DNA of 64,000 nt from Variovorax paradoxus (GTDB taxonomy: Bacteria; Pseudomonadota; Gammaproteobacteria; Burkholderiales; Burkholderiaceae_C), in NCBI RefSeq assembly GCF_029919115.1, contig NZ_CP123990.1:4304501-4368500 (forward strand), in the 5' to 3' direction. The translations under genes were made by a program, and so were the position numbers. This document shows, piece by piece, positions 1-9,031 of this stretch. The notes under the pieces are model-generated. The model did no database searches and had not been told where the DNA came from. It saw only the letters and a list, made by a program, of their open reading frames with translations. How positions within the stretch are numbered: position 1 is the first letter of the stretch; every line of letters starts with the position of its first letter.

Positions 1-179
1 GAATCGGGCGGAGCGTTCTCACCGAAGACAAGGTCGCGCTTTCCAGGCGCTGCGCTGCGCAGGCCTGCGCGGCAACGCCATTGATTGTTTGACTGCATTC
101 GTTTTCGGAGTAGCCTGACGACAAACACGCGGGAGCATCGACGTGATGCGCCTAACGGGGTTGGCGGAGGCAAGTTCCT

Positions 180-650
180 ATGTCCGCAAACATGTCCCCT
201 GCGGGCGCGATCGGCTCGCGCCCACCGCGAGCAGCATCACCGCTCGCGGTCCTTGGCATGCTCCTGGCCATGCCGATGTGGCCAGCCCCGACCCATGCTG
301 CCGAGCCAATGCCTGCCATGAGCAGTTCCCAGCACCGGTTCCAGGTCATGAGGGTGGTTCTTCCGACCTTCAAGGTGCTCGAGGTCACGCCGATGAAGAG
401 CGGCCACGCATACCGCGTCTGGACCAACATGAAATCGGTGCTCATCGGAGGGCGCGAATACCGCTTCGACAAGATCGGAGAAGCGTCCTTCACAGTGGCC
501 CGCACCAATGCCGAGCGCCATGACAGCCTCGGCCCGGCCTGGCGCGTCCAGATCGATGCGACGCCGTCCACCAGCCGCGGCGCTTTGCCGCAAGGCGCCC
601 TACTGACGGGTGACGCCCACCGCGCGACGAGGGTGACGGTGATTTACTGA
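180..650 (+). CDS. hypothetical exported protein
   Basis: A 156-residue protein of unknown function. Residues 18-40 form a hydrophobic stretch ending in THAAEP, which looks like a Sec signal peptide with cleavage after Ala. The mature part is about 115 residues, has no cysteines and is probably periplasmic or secreted. A GGAGG lies about 10 nt before the ATG and supports this start. Plus-strand neighbours are absent; the next gene is convergent. No catalytic motif is visible and I do not recognise the family. It could have a structural or adaptor role, but nothing in the sequence decides this. Confidence 0.6.
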   Translation: MSANMSPAGAIGSRPPRAASPLAVLGMLLAMPMWPAPTHAAEPMPAMSSSQHRFQVMRVVLPTFKVLEVTPMKSGHAYRVWTNMKSVLIGGREYRFDKIGEASFTVARTNAERHDSLGPAWRVQIDATPSTSRGALPQGALLTGDAHRATRVTVIY

Positions 651-898
651 GGAGAGGGGGTCGAACGCTCGGACTTTACGCCGTCGCTGTTGAGGCGAAG
701 ACGTGACATTGCTTTCCACAGCCGAGCAGGTTCTGGAAACACGACGTCCGCTCAAGAATCGTCGGCACAGGATCGAGCTTGCCCGAGCGCGCCTGTCGAC
801 CTCGCGCCGCGCTTCCTCGCCACGTGCGGCCCCATTCGGAACTTGGACGCCCCGGGCCTGTCCATGCGCACGCGCCATGGATGACCCTCGGGGGCGAG

Positions 899-2503
899 TC
901 AATCGTGCACTTTGACCGTATTGCGCCCTGCTTCTTTGGCACGGTAGAGCGCTTCATCCGCGGCTTTCAATAGCTCGAACGGCGTGCTGCCAGGCTGCGG
1001 AACCCAGGCCGCCGCGCCGAGGCTGATGGACACGGTACCCAGCACTGCCGCCGCGTGGGGAATGTGCAAATCGATAACGGCCTGCCTTGCCCGCTGCGCA
1101 ACCTCGAGCGCACCTTCAGCGTCTGTTCCAGGCAATAGCAGAACCATTTCCTCGCCCCCGTAGCGCGCGACGAGATCGGTCGAGCGCAGCACCGCCGTGC
1201 GCAGTGCCAGGGCGATCCGCTGCAGGCACTCATCGCCTTCCAGATGGCCGTACAGGTCGTTGTACTTCTTGAATTCGTCGACATCGACCATGACCACCGC
1301 CAGCGGCGTCTGGCTTTCCAGTGCCTGTTGGAAGTTGAAGACCAAGCGCGCATCGAAGTAGCGGCGGTTGGCCAGGCCCGTGAGCCCGTCTTCCTGGGCA
1401 AGATGCTCCAGGCGTTCATTGGCCTCGGTCAGGGCGTCGCGGGCGCTTCGCAGATTCAGCTCGGCCACCAGTCGTCTGCGCATCGATCGGATCAGGTAGC
1501 GTCCTGATACCGCGACGATCAAGCACAAGAGGACCACCCACGTTGTTTGATAGATCGACGCAGACTTCCACTCCTGCAAAGCCTCACCCTTGCCGACAGC
1601 TACCGTCACGAAGAGCGGATAGTCGAGGAGGTGCTCGAAGCTGATGATCCGCGTCACGCCGTCGATCGCCGATCTTCCTTCGACGGTGCCCGAGCGCGAA
1701 GCCTGGAAGATCTGATGGAACGGCGACTCCTTGTTGCGCCTGTTCATGTCGGCCTCCCGGAAGGGCCGGCGAACCAGGAGTTGGTCCGGCCCGAACAGCG
1801 CGATCGCGCCTTGCTCGCCGATCTGGAAGCGATCCAGGACGTTGAGCAGATGCTTGACGCTGAGCGTGACCAGTACGACACCGGCAAAATTTCCGTCCGG
1901 GTCGTTGATCCTCCGGGACACCGGGATCACCCATTCGCCCGAAGAGCGGCTCACGATAGGGCCGCTGATCAGCGTGCGTGCGCTCGGGTTGTTTCGATGG
2001 TGAATGAAATACTCGCGGTCCGAGTTGTTTTTCGTTCCGGCCGGAGATGCTTCCGAGTAGACCAGCCAGCGGCCTTGCTCGTCATAGATGAAAAGCCCCT
2101 TGATGGCCTGGATCTCGGAAGCATGGTTCACCAGGACCGGTTGAAGGCGCTGCAGCGCGTCGGGCGTGATGTCCGTGCGCTCGAGCTCGAAGACAATGCC
2201 CGAGATGATGTGCTCGGCCAGGGCCACGGTGCTGTCGATCTGCTGGCTGACCGCGCGCGCCAGGTTGGTATTGGCCCGCGCGATCTGCTCGTTTTCCGCC
2301 GTGCGCGCGCGAACGACCAGCCATGCGTTCATCACCAGCAGTGCCACGCACACGAACACGACAAACGAGGTCGTTCCGTAAATGACGCGACTTCTTTGGA
2401 GATCCGTTTTTCGGGCGACGGAGCCCGGGTCGGCTACGGGCCGTGGGCCGATGGATGCGGCCTGAGCAGGCTCCTTCGAATCGGGAGAGGAAGCTTTTTT
2501 CAT
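899..2503 (-). CDS. membrane-anchored diguanylate cyclase (dCache-like sensor plus GGDEF)
   Basis: A 534-residue protein predicted to make c-di-GMP from two GTP. A membrane segment at about residues 41-64 is followed by a periplasmic sensor of about 250 residues with features of a dCache/PDC domain (a YxxxS and DREYF-type patch near 150-165). A second membrane segment is at about 320-338, then a short coiled linker and a GGDEF domain. The active-site loop reads GGEEM (449-453), a GGEEF-like variant. RSTD at 440-443 lies five residues upstream and is a complete RxxD inhibitory site, so product feedback is expected. It is co-directional with the GGDEF-EAL gene upstream, 190 bp away. The ligand is unknown. 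Confidence 0.92.
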   Translation of the reverse strand: MKKASSPDSKEPAQAASIGPRPVADPGSVARKTDLQRSRVIYGTTSFVVFVCVALLVMNAWLVVRARTAENEQIARANTNLARAVSQQIDSTVALAEHIISGIVFELERTDITPDALQRLQPVLVNHASEIQAIKGLFIYDEQGRWLVYSEASPAGTKNNSDREYFIHHRNNPSARTLISGPIVSRSSGEWVIPVSRRINDPDGNFAGVVLVTLSVKHLLNVLDRFQIGEQGAIALFGPDQLLVRRPFREADMNRRNKESPFHQIFQASRSGTVEGRSAIDGVTRIISFEHLLDYPLFVTVAVGKGEALQEWKSASIYQTTWVVLLCLIVAVSGRYLIRSMRRRLVAELNLRSARDALTEANERLEHLAQEDGLTGLANRRYFDARLVFNFQQALESQTPLAVVMVDVDEFKKYNDLYGHLEGDECLQRIALALRTAVLRSTDLVARYGGEEMVLLLPGTDAEGALEVAQRARQAVIDLHIPHAAAVLGTVSISLGAAAWVPQPGSTPFELLKAADEALYRAKEAGRNTVKVHD

Positions 2504-2693
2504 CGAAGGTCTGACGCCACAAAGAACATCGAACGCTGGGCTCTACCTCCCCGCGCACGGGCGCGCTGATCATCGCACCACGGCGGGGCTTTGCTCGCGC
2601 CTTCGGCTGCCTGCATCGAGCGCAGATCTTCTGCACCAGCATGGCGTGCCTGGAACAGGCGGGCGCAGCCCCAACCACTCCACGTTGCCGCGG

Positions 2694-4922
2694 TCATTGC
2701 GCGTCCTTGTGCGACACGAGGGCGCGTTCAATCAACGCGGGCAGTTCGGTGGGCGGCACGGGCGGGCTGAACAGGTAGCCCTGCATTTCATCGCAGCCAT
2801 GGGCGCGCAGGAATTCCAGCTGTTCCTCGGTTTCGACGCCTTCGGCGATGACCTTGAGATTGAGCTCATGCCCCAGTGAAATGATGGCCTTGGCGATGGC
2901 TTTGTCCTCTTCGTCGCCGGGAATGTCGCGCACGAAGGCGCGGTCGATCTTCATCCTGGCGATCGGAAAGCGCTTGAGCGCACTCAGGCTTGAGTAGCCG
3001 GTTCCGAAATCGTCGATCGAGAACTGAACGCCCGTCGCGCGCAAGGCCTGCATCGACTCCAGGGCCTTCTCCAGGTCTTCCATGACCATGCTTTCGGTCA
3101 GCTCCAGTTCAAGAAAGCGGGCCTCGAGCCCACTATCCTTGAGCGCCCGCGCGATCTGTTCGATCAAGGTCCGCTCCTTGAACTGCCGGGCGGACACATT
3201 GACCGAGACGCTGAAGGCGGGCAACCCGGCCTCCTGCCAGGCCTTGTTCTGGAAGCGGGCCGTGCGCAGCACCCATTCGCCGATGGGAACGATGAGCCGC
3301 GCCTCTTCCGCCAGCGGGATGAAGTCCGCCGGCGACACCAAGCCGCGCTTTGGGTGCTGCCACCGGATCAACGCCTCCACGCCGATCACCTGACCCGATC
3401 CCATCTCGACCTGAGGCTGATATTCGAGGTGGAACTCGCCGCGTTCGACGGCGTGGCGCAACTCTTCACGCAGGGCGAGCTTTTCCCGGATCGTGCCGCT
3501 CATCCCGGCCGCATAGAACTGGAAGTTGTTGCGGCCGGCGGCCTTGGCGCGGTACATCGCGGCATCCGCGTTCATGAGCAAGGCATCGGCGTCCGTCCCG
3601 TCCGCAGGATAGACGACCACGCCCAGGCTGCCCGTGAGCTGGACCCCTTGGCCACCGACCTGGACCGGCCGCGCAATCGCCTCCAGCAGTCCTTGCAGCG
3701 CCGGCATGATCTCTGTCCCGTCCCCCGGCTGGTCGTACAGAACGATTGCGAATTCGTCGCCGCCCGTCCGCGCGAGCGTGTCGACGCTGCGCAGGCAGCC
3801 GCTCAAGCGTTCGGCCATGATCTTCAGCAATTCGTCCCCCGCCCTGTGGCCCAGGCTGTCGTTGATCAATTGAAAGCCATCAAGGTCGATGAACACCAAC
3901 GTCATCAATCGACCATATTGATCCGCATAGGAAATGGCCTGTCGCAGGCGGTCTTCCAGCAATGCGCGATTCGGAAGACGCGTCAGCGCATCGTGGCTGG
4001 TCTGGTGCTTCAAGGTGTCGGCGCTGCTGGCCAAAAGCACATTGGATCTCTCGATGTACTCGGCCATTTGGTTCATGGAGCGCGCAAGGATGCCGAATTC
4101 GTCCGGTCGGTTGTCCGCAATGCGCGCGCTGAAGTCTCCCGATGCGACGCGCCGGGAGAAAGCGGCGATCGCGCCGATTGAGGACATGATGCGCCGACAG
4201 ACAATCGTTGCGACAGCCATGGCCAGAAGCGCGGCCAACAGGACCACGGCCACCGCGGGCCACCGCGCGAGGCGTGCCGCGCCTTCCACTTCGTTTCGCG
4301 CCTGAAACTCGTGCTCGGTCGCGGCGGCGTGCAGATGCTCCAGCGCCGATTCGATGGCGACCGCCGCAGTCACATAGGATTGGCGCGGGTGATGCCTGGC
4401 GTCTGAGTCGGGCCCCCGGTCATGCATCCCGACGAATGCGAGAAATCCGTCTTCGTACTGCTGCAGCAGAAGCTCCAGCTGTTGAACCTGATGCCGGCTT
4501 CGCGGATCGGCCGAGAGCGAGCGTAGGCTCGCGAGGTGTCCTCGCAGGTTGCGCAGATGCGCTTGCATCTTCGACAGGGCGCGCTCGGTTGCCAAGCCCG
4601 TTCCCAGGGGGCCGACGGATCGCAGCACGTCGCTTTCGGCAGCCCGTGTCTTGTACATCTCCAACGAGCTTCGCAGACTCAGGTTCGCCATGCTGTTCTC
4701 GCTGACCGATGACTTGGCGATGCCGGCTGCGGAGCGCTGCAAGCTGACATAGAACGCCAGGCCCAACGCGACCACCAAGGTGACGACAACGCCGAAACTG
4801 AACACAAGCTCGAACTGCAGGCTTCGGCTTTTTCCCGCAGGCGCAATGTCCGTGGACCCAGTGTTCAAAGCGGACCTGCTCCCAGTTTGACCCTGACGCC
4901 ACCCATCATCGCACTGGCGCAT
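2694..4922 (-). CDS. GGDEF-EAL domain protein, probable bifunctional or phosphodiesterase c-di-GMP enzyme
   Basis: A 742-residue inner-membrane protein. It has a membrane segment near residues 35-60, a helical periplasmic domain, a second membrane segment near 215-240, a HAMP-like linker, a GGDEF domain and a C-terminal EAL domain. The cyclase loop is a canonical GGDEF preceded by an RSVD inhibitory site. The EAL domain keeps the EALIRW start, NVSARQ, ELTES, DDFGTGYSS, the KIDRAF lysine and AEGVET, which are the metal- and substrate-binding signatures of active phosphodiesterases. Both activities are therefore possible. The first ATG is used as the start. A degenerate DUF3606-like reading frame overlaps the first 19 codons, so the true start may lie slightly downstream. 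Confidence 0.92.
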   Translation of the reverse strand: MRQCDDGWRQGQTGSRSALNTGSTDIAPAGKSRSLQFELVFSFGVVVTLVVALGLAFYVSLQRSAAGIAKSSVSENSMANLSLRSSLEMYKTRAAESDVLRSVGPLGTGLATERALSKMQAHLRNLRGHLASLRSLSADPRSRHQVQQLELLLQQYEDGFLAFVGMHDRGPDSDARHHPRQSYVTAAVAIESALEHLHAAATEHEFQARNEVEGAARLARWPAVAVVLLAALLAMAVATIVCRRIMSSIGAIAAFSRRVASGDFSARIADNRPDEFGILARSMNQMAEYIERSNVLLASSADTLKHQTSHDALTRLPNRALLEDRLRQAISYADQYGRLMTLVFIDLDGFQLINDSLGHRAGDELLKIMAERLSGCLRSVDTLARTGGDEFAIVLYDQPGDGTEIMPALQGLLEAIARPVQVGGQGVQLTGSLGVVVYPADGTDADALLMNADAAMYRAKAAGRNNFQFYAAGMSGTIREKLALREELRHAVERGEFHLEYQPQVEMGSGQVIGVEALIRWQHPKRGLVSPADFIPLAEEARLIVPIGEWVLRTARFQNKAWQEAGLPAFSVSVNVSARQFKERTLIEQIARALKDSGLEARFLELELTESMVMEDLEKALESMQALRATGVQFSIDDFGTGYSSLSALKRFPIARMKIDRAFVRDIPGDEEDKAIAKAIISLGHELNLKVIAEGVETEEQLEFLRAHGCDEMQGYLFSPPVPPTELPALIERALVSHKDAQ

Positions 4923-5127
4923 GGCGCAGCCACTGCCTTGCCCGGCTGAGGATCTTTGGTGAGGAAGGCCCGGACTCTGCCGCCTTCGTCGCCTGCGACA
5001 ACCAGCTCATCTCGCAACGCTGGCGCTGTCACGCCGAGCACGCCCGACCAGCTTCTGTCCTCGCCGGCTCCGTTGAGGTGGTTGCGCTGCCCCCCTGGGC
5101 GCCCACATCGATCTTGTCGTCTGCCAT
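4865..5127 (-). pseudogene. frameshifted DUF3606-like small protein
   Basis: An AAGGAG precedes an ATG that begins MADDKIDVGAQ, the usual start of DUF3606 proteins. After a run of six G (minus strand, about 5083-5092) the frame closes early with a stop. The next frame continues with family-like text: an acidic ED, W, then LGV, ALRDE, AG and VRAFL. This matches the expected pattern of one short helical domain. Adding one G (or removing two) would join the parts. The family call rests on memory of DUF3606 sequences. It could also be a sequencing error in the homopolymer. Confidence 0.45.
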
Positions 5128-5651
5128 ATGGTCATGCTCCTTGCGTCCCTTGCGAGGCGGTGCCGCTGCTGCGCTGCGGCGCCTGAATCACTTGAACCGG
5201 TAAGTCGGCTGCCCCGTGCAGGCCATTGACGCATTTCGCTGACAGCCTCCCGAGAGTGAGCCGCCGCGACGACGTAGAACTTATGGCCGCACTTCGTTAC
5301 CGAAAAACGGCAGTCGGGGCACCTGCCTTCGCCGGCGCGTCCCCGCCCGCCCCCCGGTTCATGGAAACGCGGCTTGGCGCGGAGCCTGCGCAGCCCGTCG
5401 GGAGCCCAATTCGAGAACCCCGAGCAGGGTTCGCAGGGAGCACAGTTCCTCTCTGGACGCTGCGCCGCAGGAACATGCGGGCTGCCATTGCGTTGAGCTG
5501 TGGTTGACCTCCAGGTCCAGAGACCACGAGCGACGTGCCCGCTTGGGGTCGGCGCTCTGTCGGCTTCGGGCCTTCGCGAACTTTGGCACTGTTTTGAAAT
5601 GCCACTGGTCAGGCGCTGTGTCACACTGCACTGCTTTGTACGGAGCGCATC
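5128..5651. other. intergenic stretch, nothing recognised
   Basis: About 520 bp between the DUF3606-like fragment and the next gene. Open frames here lack ribosome-binding sites and resemble no family. A long minus-strand frame runs through the stretch but reads as low-complexity Arg/Ala-rich text typical of antisense GC-rich DNA. Confidence 0.4.
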
Positions 5652-5915
5652 ATGTCCCTGCTTGCGGTTCAGGAAGCTATCGCCACGCTCACGAGGGATG
5701 GCCGTGATGTGCGAGTCGAAGCGGTCGCAGTGACGTTGTACAACGGCATCGTTCTGAAGGGAATGTTCAAGCATTCTGCCGAGCAGCGCACGGCCTGCGT
5801 CACGGGCTCGTCCACAGCCTTGGCGGATGCCAGCACGCATGTCAGCACATTCTTCGATCTTGAAGACGTCGTGAGCTTCACCTATGCGGAGAAGAACCAG
5901 CGCATCGAATACTAG
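5652..5915 (+). CDS. hypothetical protein, 87 aa
   Basis: A small soluble protein I cannot assign. The ATG is preceded by GGAG at a normal distance. The protein is of mixed charge with no signal peptide or membrane segment, and it ends with an aromatic/acidic stretch (FFDLEDVVSF, then RIEY). Its codon use fits the host better than the antisense frame does. The sequence looks like one compact alpha/beta domain. It lies just left of the accessory region and has no operon partner. Confidence 0.6.
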   Translation: MSLLAVQEAIATLTRDGRDVRVEAVAVTLYNGIVLKGMFKHSAEQRTACVTGSSTALADASTHVSTFFDLEDVVSFTYAEKNQRIEY

Positions 5916-6224
5916 ATGCGATCGTTCATCCAGGCTGGTGCTCTGGAGGCTACCGAGGAGAGCGCTGAGGTCCGTCGCAGCCATCGCGCCACCGACCGCG
6001 TGTTGACCGCTCGCTTGGGTTGTCACCCCCGTTTCGAACGGCGCGGGTGCACAGGCATCCCAGATCTCATGCAACTGGTCCGGGGTTCACGGCCGATGTG
6101 ACAACTCGGATTTCTCCATCCGATGCTCGGCCGCAAGGAAAAATCGCGCTAACCGAAGTCACCCGCCCCCAACAAAATTGACCCTCGAAGTCACCTCCAA
6201 TGTCGGCGTCGGGACAAAGTGGCA

Positions 6225-6232
6225 AATGCATT
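6225..6232. promoter_or_regulatory. palindrome in the toxin-antitoxin promoter, candidate operator
   Basis: AATGCATT is a perfect palindrome 24 bp before the antitoxin ATG. It is embedded in a direct repeat of CAAATG with an 11-bp period (6223-6228 and 6234-6239), about one helical turn. Ribbon-helix-helix antitoxins commonly bind such paired half sites to repress their own operon. Assignment to this antitoxin is inference from position. Confidence 0.4.
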
Positions 6233-6255
6233 ACAAATGTGCTACGCTTGCGGCC

Positions 6256-6537
6256 ATGAAATCGTGCACCTTACCTGCCGTTCGCGTTGAGCCGGAACTG
6301 CGTGCCGAGCTCGAAGCGGTCCTGGGTGAAGAGGAAACCATCAGCACCTTTGTGGCCGATGCCGTGCGCCGAGCAGTTGATTTCCGTCGCGTCCAAACGG
6401 ACTTCCATGCGCGTGGCGAGGCCGCTTGGCAGGCCTACCTGCGAACCGGTGTTTCACGCCCCGTGGACGAAGTGTTTGACCGCGTCCAGGCCCGCATTGA
6501 TGCACGACGTCGCGAATTGCAAGGCCCTGGCACGTGA
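6256..6537 (+). CDS. ribbon-helix-helix type antitoxin
   Basis: A 93-residue protein. The N-terminal part (VRVEPELRAELEAVL, then a TISTFVADAVRRAV helix) has the beta strand plus two-helix layout of CopG/RHH-type antitoxins. The C-terminal half, charged and probably disordered until bound, would wrap the toxin. An upstream GTG/ATG in the same frame exists, but the ATG at 6256 begins the conserved part. The gene overlaps the toxin by 4 nt (GTGA), giving translational coupling. It should neutralise the toxin and repress the operon. Confidence 0.8.
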   Translation: MKSCTLPAVRVEPELRAELEAVLGEEETISTFVADAVRRAVDFRRVQTDFHARGEAAWQAYLRTGVSRPVDEVFDRVQARIDARRRELQGPGT

Positions 6538-6860
6538 CTGAGTTGTTCGGGGTTGAGATGACCCCGCAAGCCGAGGATGACCTTGAACAGTTGTTTGAGT
6601 TCCTCGTCGCACGGTCAGAGACCTTGGAGAAACTGGACCATGCTCAGCATGTACTGCACCAGCTTCGCACCAGTATCAAGAAGCGGCTGGCCGAGAATCC
6701 TTGGGCGTATAGGAAAGCGAGCGACGGCAGGCGTACAACGCGCCGAGAGTTAATCGTAGGGCTTGGTTCCACAGGCTATGTGGCCCTCTACGAAATCGTT
6801 CCAGGGCGGGAAGTCAGGGTGTTGGCAATTCGTCATCAGCGCGAAGAGGACTACCACTGA
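6534..6860 (+). CDS. RelE/ParE superfamily toxin
   Basis: A 108-residue protein with a GTG start inside the antitoxin stop. It has the family pattern: MTPQAEDDLEQLFEFL helices, an Arg-rich middle (ELIVGLGSTGYVALYEI strands) and a C-terminal VRVLAIRHQREEDY strand. ParE members act on gyrase and RelE members cut ribosome-bound mRNA. Motifs here do not separate the two well, but the final RHQRE resembles ParE-type proteins. The stop codon lies only 5 bp from the end of the next insertion sequence, so the element landed just beyond the operon without breaking it. Confidence 0.85.
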   Translation: MTELFGVEMTPQAEDDLEQLFEFLVARSETLEKLDHAQHVLHQLRTSIKKRLAENPWAYRKASDGRRTTRRELIVGLGSTGYVALYEIVPGREVRVLAIRHQREEDYH

Positions 6861-6894
6861 GTGTTGGGGGGTGCGGATAAAAACTTGGACTGGT

Positions 6895-7397
6895 TTATGT
6901 CGCAAATCCAAGACTCTCTCGATATTCGATGGGGCTGAGAGAGCCAAGGGAGAGCTTGATCCGCTTCTCGTTGTACCAGCGGATGTAGAAATCAACTTCT
7001 TTGATGAACTGCTCGATCGTGGTGGCCTTCCAGTCCCGAGGGTAGAACAGTTCCGTTTTCAGCCGCCCGAAGAAGCCTTCGCACGCGGCGTTATCCGGCG
7101 AGCACCCCTTGCGAGACATCGAGCGAACCAGCTTCGCGTCACCGATCCTCGATAGCCAACCAGGCCAACGATAGTGGGCACCGCGATCAGAGTGAACGAT
7201 GGGCCGGGCGTTGCCGTCGGCCACGGTCTCGATGGCCGCATCCAGCATGGTGTTGACCAGCTCAGCATTTGGATGCTCCCCAATGGACCAACTGATGACC
7301 AAGCCATCGAAGCAGTCGATGACGGGCGAGAGGTACACCTTGCCGGCCGGGATCTGGAACTCGGTGATGTCGGTCAGCCACTTCTCGTTCGGCGCTG
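6895..7397 (-). pseudogene. IS3-family orfB transposase, C-terminal fragment
   Basis: The fragment reads from NEKWLTDITEF through VYLSPVIDCFDGLVISW, VHSDRGAHY and a late ACEGFFGRLKTE. These are the DDE integrase-core signatures of IS3 orfB (second Asp in HSDRG, final Glu in EGFFGRLK). It stops at the junction with the nested element at 7397, so the N-terminal part and the first Asp region are partly lost. It is non-functional. Confidence 0.85.
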
Positions 7398-7446
7398 TGA
7401 ATCGCCCCGGATTTGTGGAGGCTCAACACTCTGAGAGGATTGAGCC

Positions 7447-7770
7447 ATGAAGAAGTCGAACAAGTTCTCACCCGAGGTGCGTGAGCGCGCGGTGAGGATG
7501 GTGCAGGAGCACCGTGGGGAGTACCCATCGCTTTGGGCCGCGATCGAATCGATTGCACCGAAGATCGGCTGCGTGCCGCAGACGCTGAACGAATGGGTCA
7601 AGCGCGACGAGATCGACAACGGCGTGCGTGAAGGCGTCACGACCAGCGAGGCCCAGCGGATGAAGGAGCTCGAGCGCGAGGTCAAGGAGCTGCGCCGGGC
7701 CAATGAGATCCTGAAGCTGGCGAGCGCGTTTTTCGCCCAGGCGGAGCTCGACCGCCGGCTGAAGTCCTGA
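7447..7770 (+). CDS. IS3-family transposase orfA
   Basis: A 107-residue DNA-binding subunit. [17 protein letters not shown] starts the HTH, and a C-terminal coiled coil ([18 protein letters not shown]) with leucine-zipper spacing follows. It ends [13 protein letters not shown], typical of the group in which orfB is reached by -1 frameshifting. A GCG TTT TTC stretch near 7730 may serve as the slippage site. The gene is intact, but its partner orfB is broken. Confidence 0.9.
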   Translation: MKKSNKFSPEVRERAVRMVQEHRGEYPSLWAAIESIAPKIGCVPQTLNEWVKRDEIDNGVREGVTTSEAQRMKELEREVKELRRANEILKLASAFFAQAELDRRLKS

Positions 7771-8683
7771 GGGATTTCATCGACAAGCATCGCGCCACCT
7801 TCGGGGTCGAGCCGATCTGCAAGGTCTTGCAGGTCGTCCCGTCGGGTTATCGGCGGTACGCGGCGCTGCTGCGCGAGCCGCACAAGCGCTGCGCCAGGGC
7901 GCAGCGCGACGATGCCCTCTTGCCAGAAATACAACGCGTCTGGCAGGCCAACATGCAGGTCTACGGCGCCGACAAGGTCTGGAGGCAACTGGCACGCGAA
8001 GGCACCGCGGTGGCGCGTTGCACGGTCGAGCGGCTGATGCGGCGCCTGGGGCTGCGAGGCGTGATGCGAGGCAAGGCAAGGTGGTGAAGACCACGATCAG
8101 CGATGCCAGAGCGCCATGCCCGCTGGATCGGGTCAACCGACAGTTCCGGGCGCAGCGCCCGAACCAGCTATGGGTGTCCGATTTCACGTACGTCTCGACC
8201 TGGCAGGGCTGGCTGTACGTGGCCTTCGTGATCGATGTGTTCGCCCGGCGCATCGTGGGTTGGCGGGTCAGCAGTTCGATGCGCACGAACTTCGTGCTCG
8301 ATGCGTTGGAGCAAGCGCTGTACGACCGTCAACCCGAGCGCGACGGCAGCTTGACCTGTCACTCGGATCGCGGCTCGCAATACGTCAGCATCCGCTACAC
8401 CGAACGACTTAGCGAGGCTGGCATCGAGCCATCAGTGGGCAGCAAAGGCGACTCCTATGACAACGCCCTGGCCGAGACGATCAACGGCCTCTATAAGGCT
8501 GAGTTGATCCATCGCCGTGCACCGTGGAAGACCAAGGAGGCGGTGGAATTCGCAATCCTGGAATGGGTGTCCTGGTTCAACCACCATCGCCTGCTCGAAC
8601 CCATCGGGTACATCCCGCCTGCAGAAGCTGAGGCAAACTATTACCGGCAACTCGCCAGTCAGACCGCCACGATGGCGGCATAA
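7764..8683 (+). pseudogene. IS3-family transposase orfB, frameshifted by a 5-bp duplication
   Basis: The frame opens at [23 protein letters not shown] in the -1 frame relative to orfA, then proceeds to LGLRGVMRGK. There GCAAG is tandemly repeated (about 8068-8077). Removing one copy restores RGKVVKTT and the full DDE core: LWVSDFTYV, HSDRGSQY, GDSYDNALAETINGLYKAE. As written the first half stops at 8087 and the rest is out of frame, so no full transposase is made. Everything else looks recent and intact. Confidence 0.85.
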
Positions 8684-8722
8684 CTTAAACCAACCGGCCT
8701 ACATGAAAGCCGGGGCGATTCA

Positions 8723-8824
8723 ATTCTTGGTTGGGAAACCCAGCTGACGAATAGTCGCTCTGACGCGTTTACCGAGCTTGATGTAGAGCTTGACCGCTCG
8801 AACCCTGTCTTCGTACGAATACAT
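8723..8824 (-). pseudogene. IS3-family orfA, N-terminal fragment of the outer element
   Basis: A good AGGAGG ribosome-binding site precedes an ATG that starts MYSYEDRVRAVKLYIKLGKR, the beginning of an IS3-type HTH orfA. The frame is cut at codon 34 by the nested element at 8722. It pairs with the orfB fragment on the far side of the insertion. Confidence 0.8.
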
Positions 8825-8891
8825 GAACTACCTCCTGGTAGTCCAAGTTTTTGTCCGCACCCCCTAGGGTCAGAGATCAGTGGAATCCAAC

Positions 8892-9031
8892 AGCCGGCCG
8901 GTACCGCGGCCCGCCCTCCCGATGCGAAGGCGGCCCGACTGGAGGCGCAGCGCCACGGCGAAATGATCGCGAAGGCGCTGCAGCGCTGGCCATCGCGCCG
9001 CGGCAGTTTTAGCCTCGGTGGAAGTGAGTAG
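8892..9031 (+). pseudogene. truncated, frameshifted copy of the LexA-box gene at 17.2-17.6 kb
   Basis: From DAKAARLEAQRHGEMIAKAL onward this stretch encodes the same C-terminus as the minus-strand gene at 17202-17636, here on the plus strand, ending in the same TAG. One base is missing in the GCCCC(G)CCC stretch near 8915, so the frame is broken upstream. About 140 bp are nearly identical. The two copies form an inverted repeat 8.2 kb apart and could recombine to flip the DNA between them. The copy begins 28 bp from the end of the IS3 remnant. Confidence 0.8.

Larger units (their letters stand above)
7398..8722 (+). mobile_element. nested IS3-family insertion sequence, 1,325 bp
   Basis: The termini are TGAATCGCCCCGG(A/C)TTT inverted repeats beginning with TGA at 7398 and ending at 8722, in the TG...CA style of IS3. 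The element contains orfA and orfB on the plus strand. No clear short target duplication flanks it; together with the missing middle of the host element, this suggests that a deletion accompanied or followed the insertion. Confidence 0.85.
6866..8864 (-). mobile_element. IS3-family element remnant (outer), interrupted by a second IS3 element
   Basis: The ends are inverted repeats: GGGGGGTGCGGATAAAAACT at the left and its near-exact complement at the right (GGTGCGG then ACAAAAACTTGGACT on the minus strand). Only the first 34 codons of orfA (right) and about the last 167 codons of orfB (left) remain. The middle, some 600 bp of a normal 1.2-1.3 kb IS3 element, is gone and the nested element sits there instead. 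The remnant cannot transpose on its own. Confidence 0.8.

Noticed and set aside
3354..4181. Plus-strand frame of 275 codons
   Set aside because: Antisense shadow of the GGDEF-EAL gene.
5007..6074. Long minus-strand frame of 355 codons
   Set aside because: Overlaps a better small gene on the plus strand, has no ribosome site, and reads as low-complexity Arg/Ala text without any family feature.
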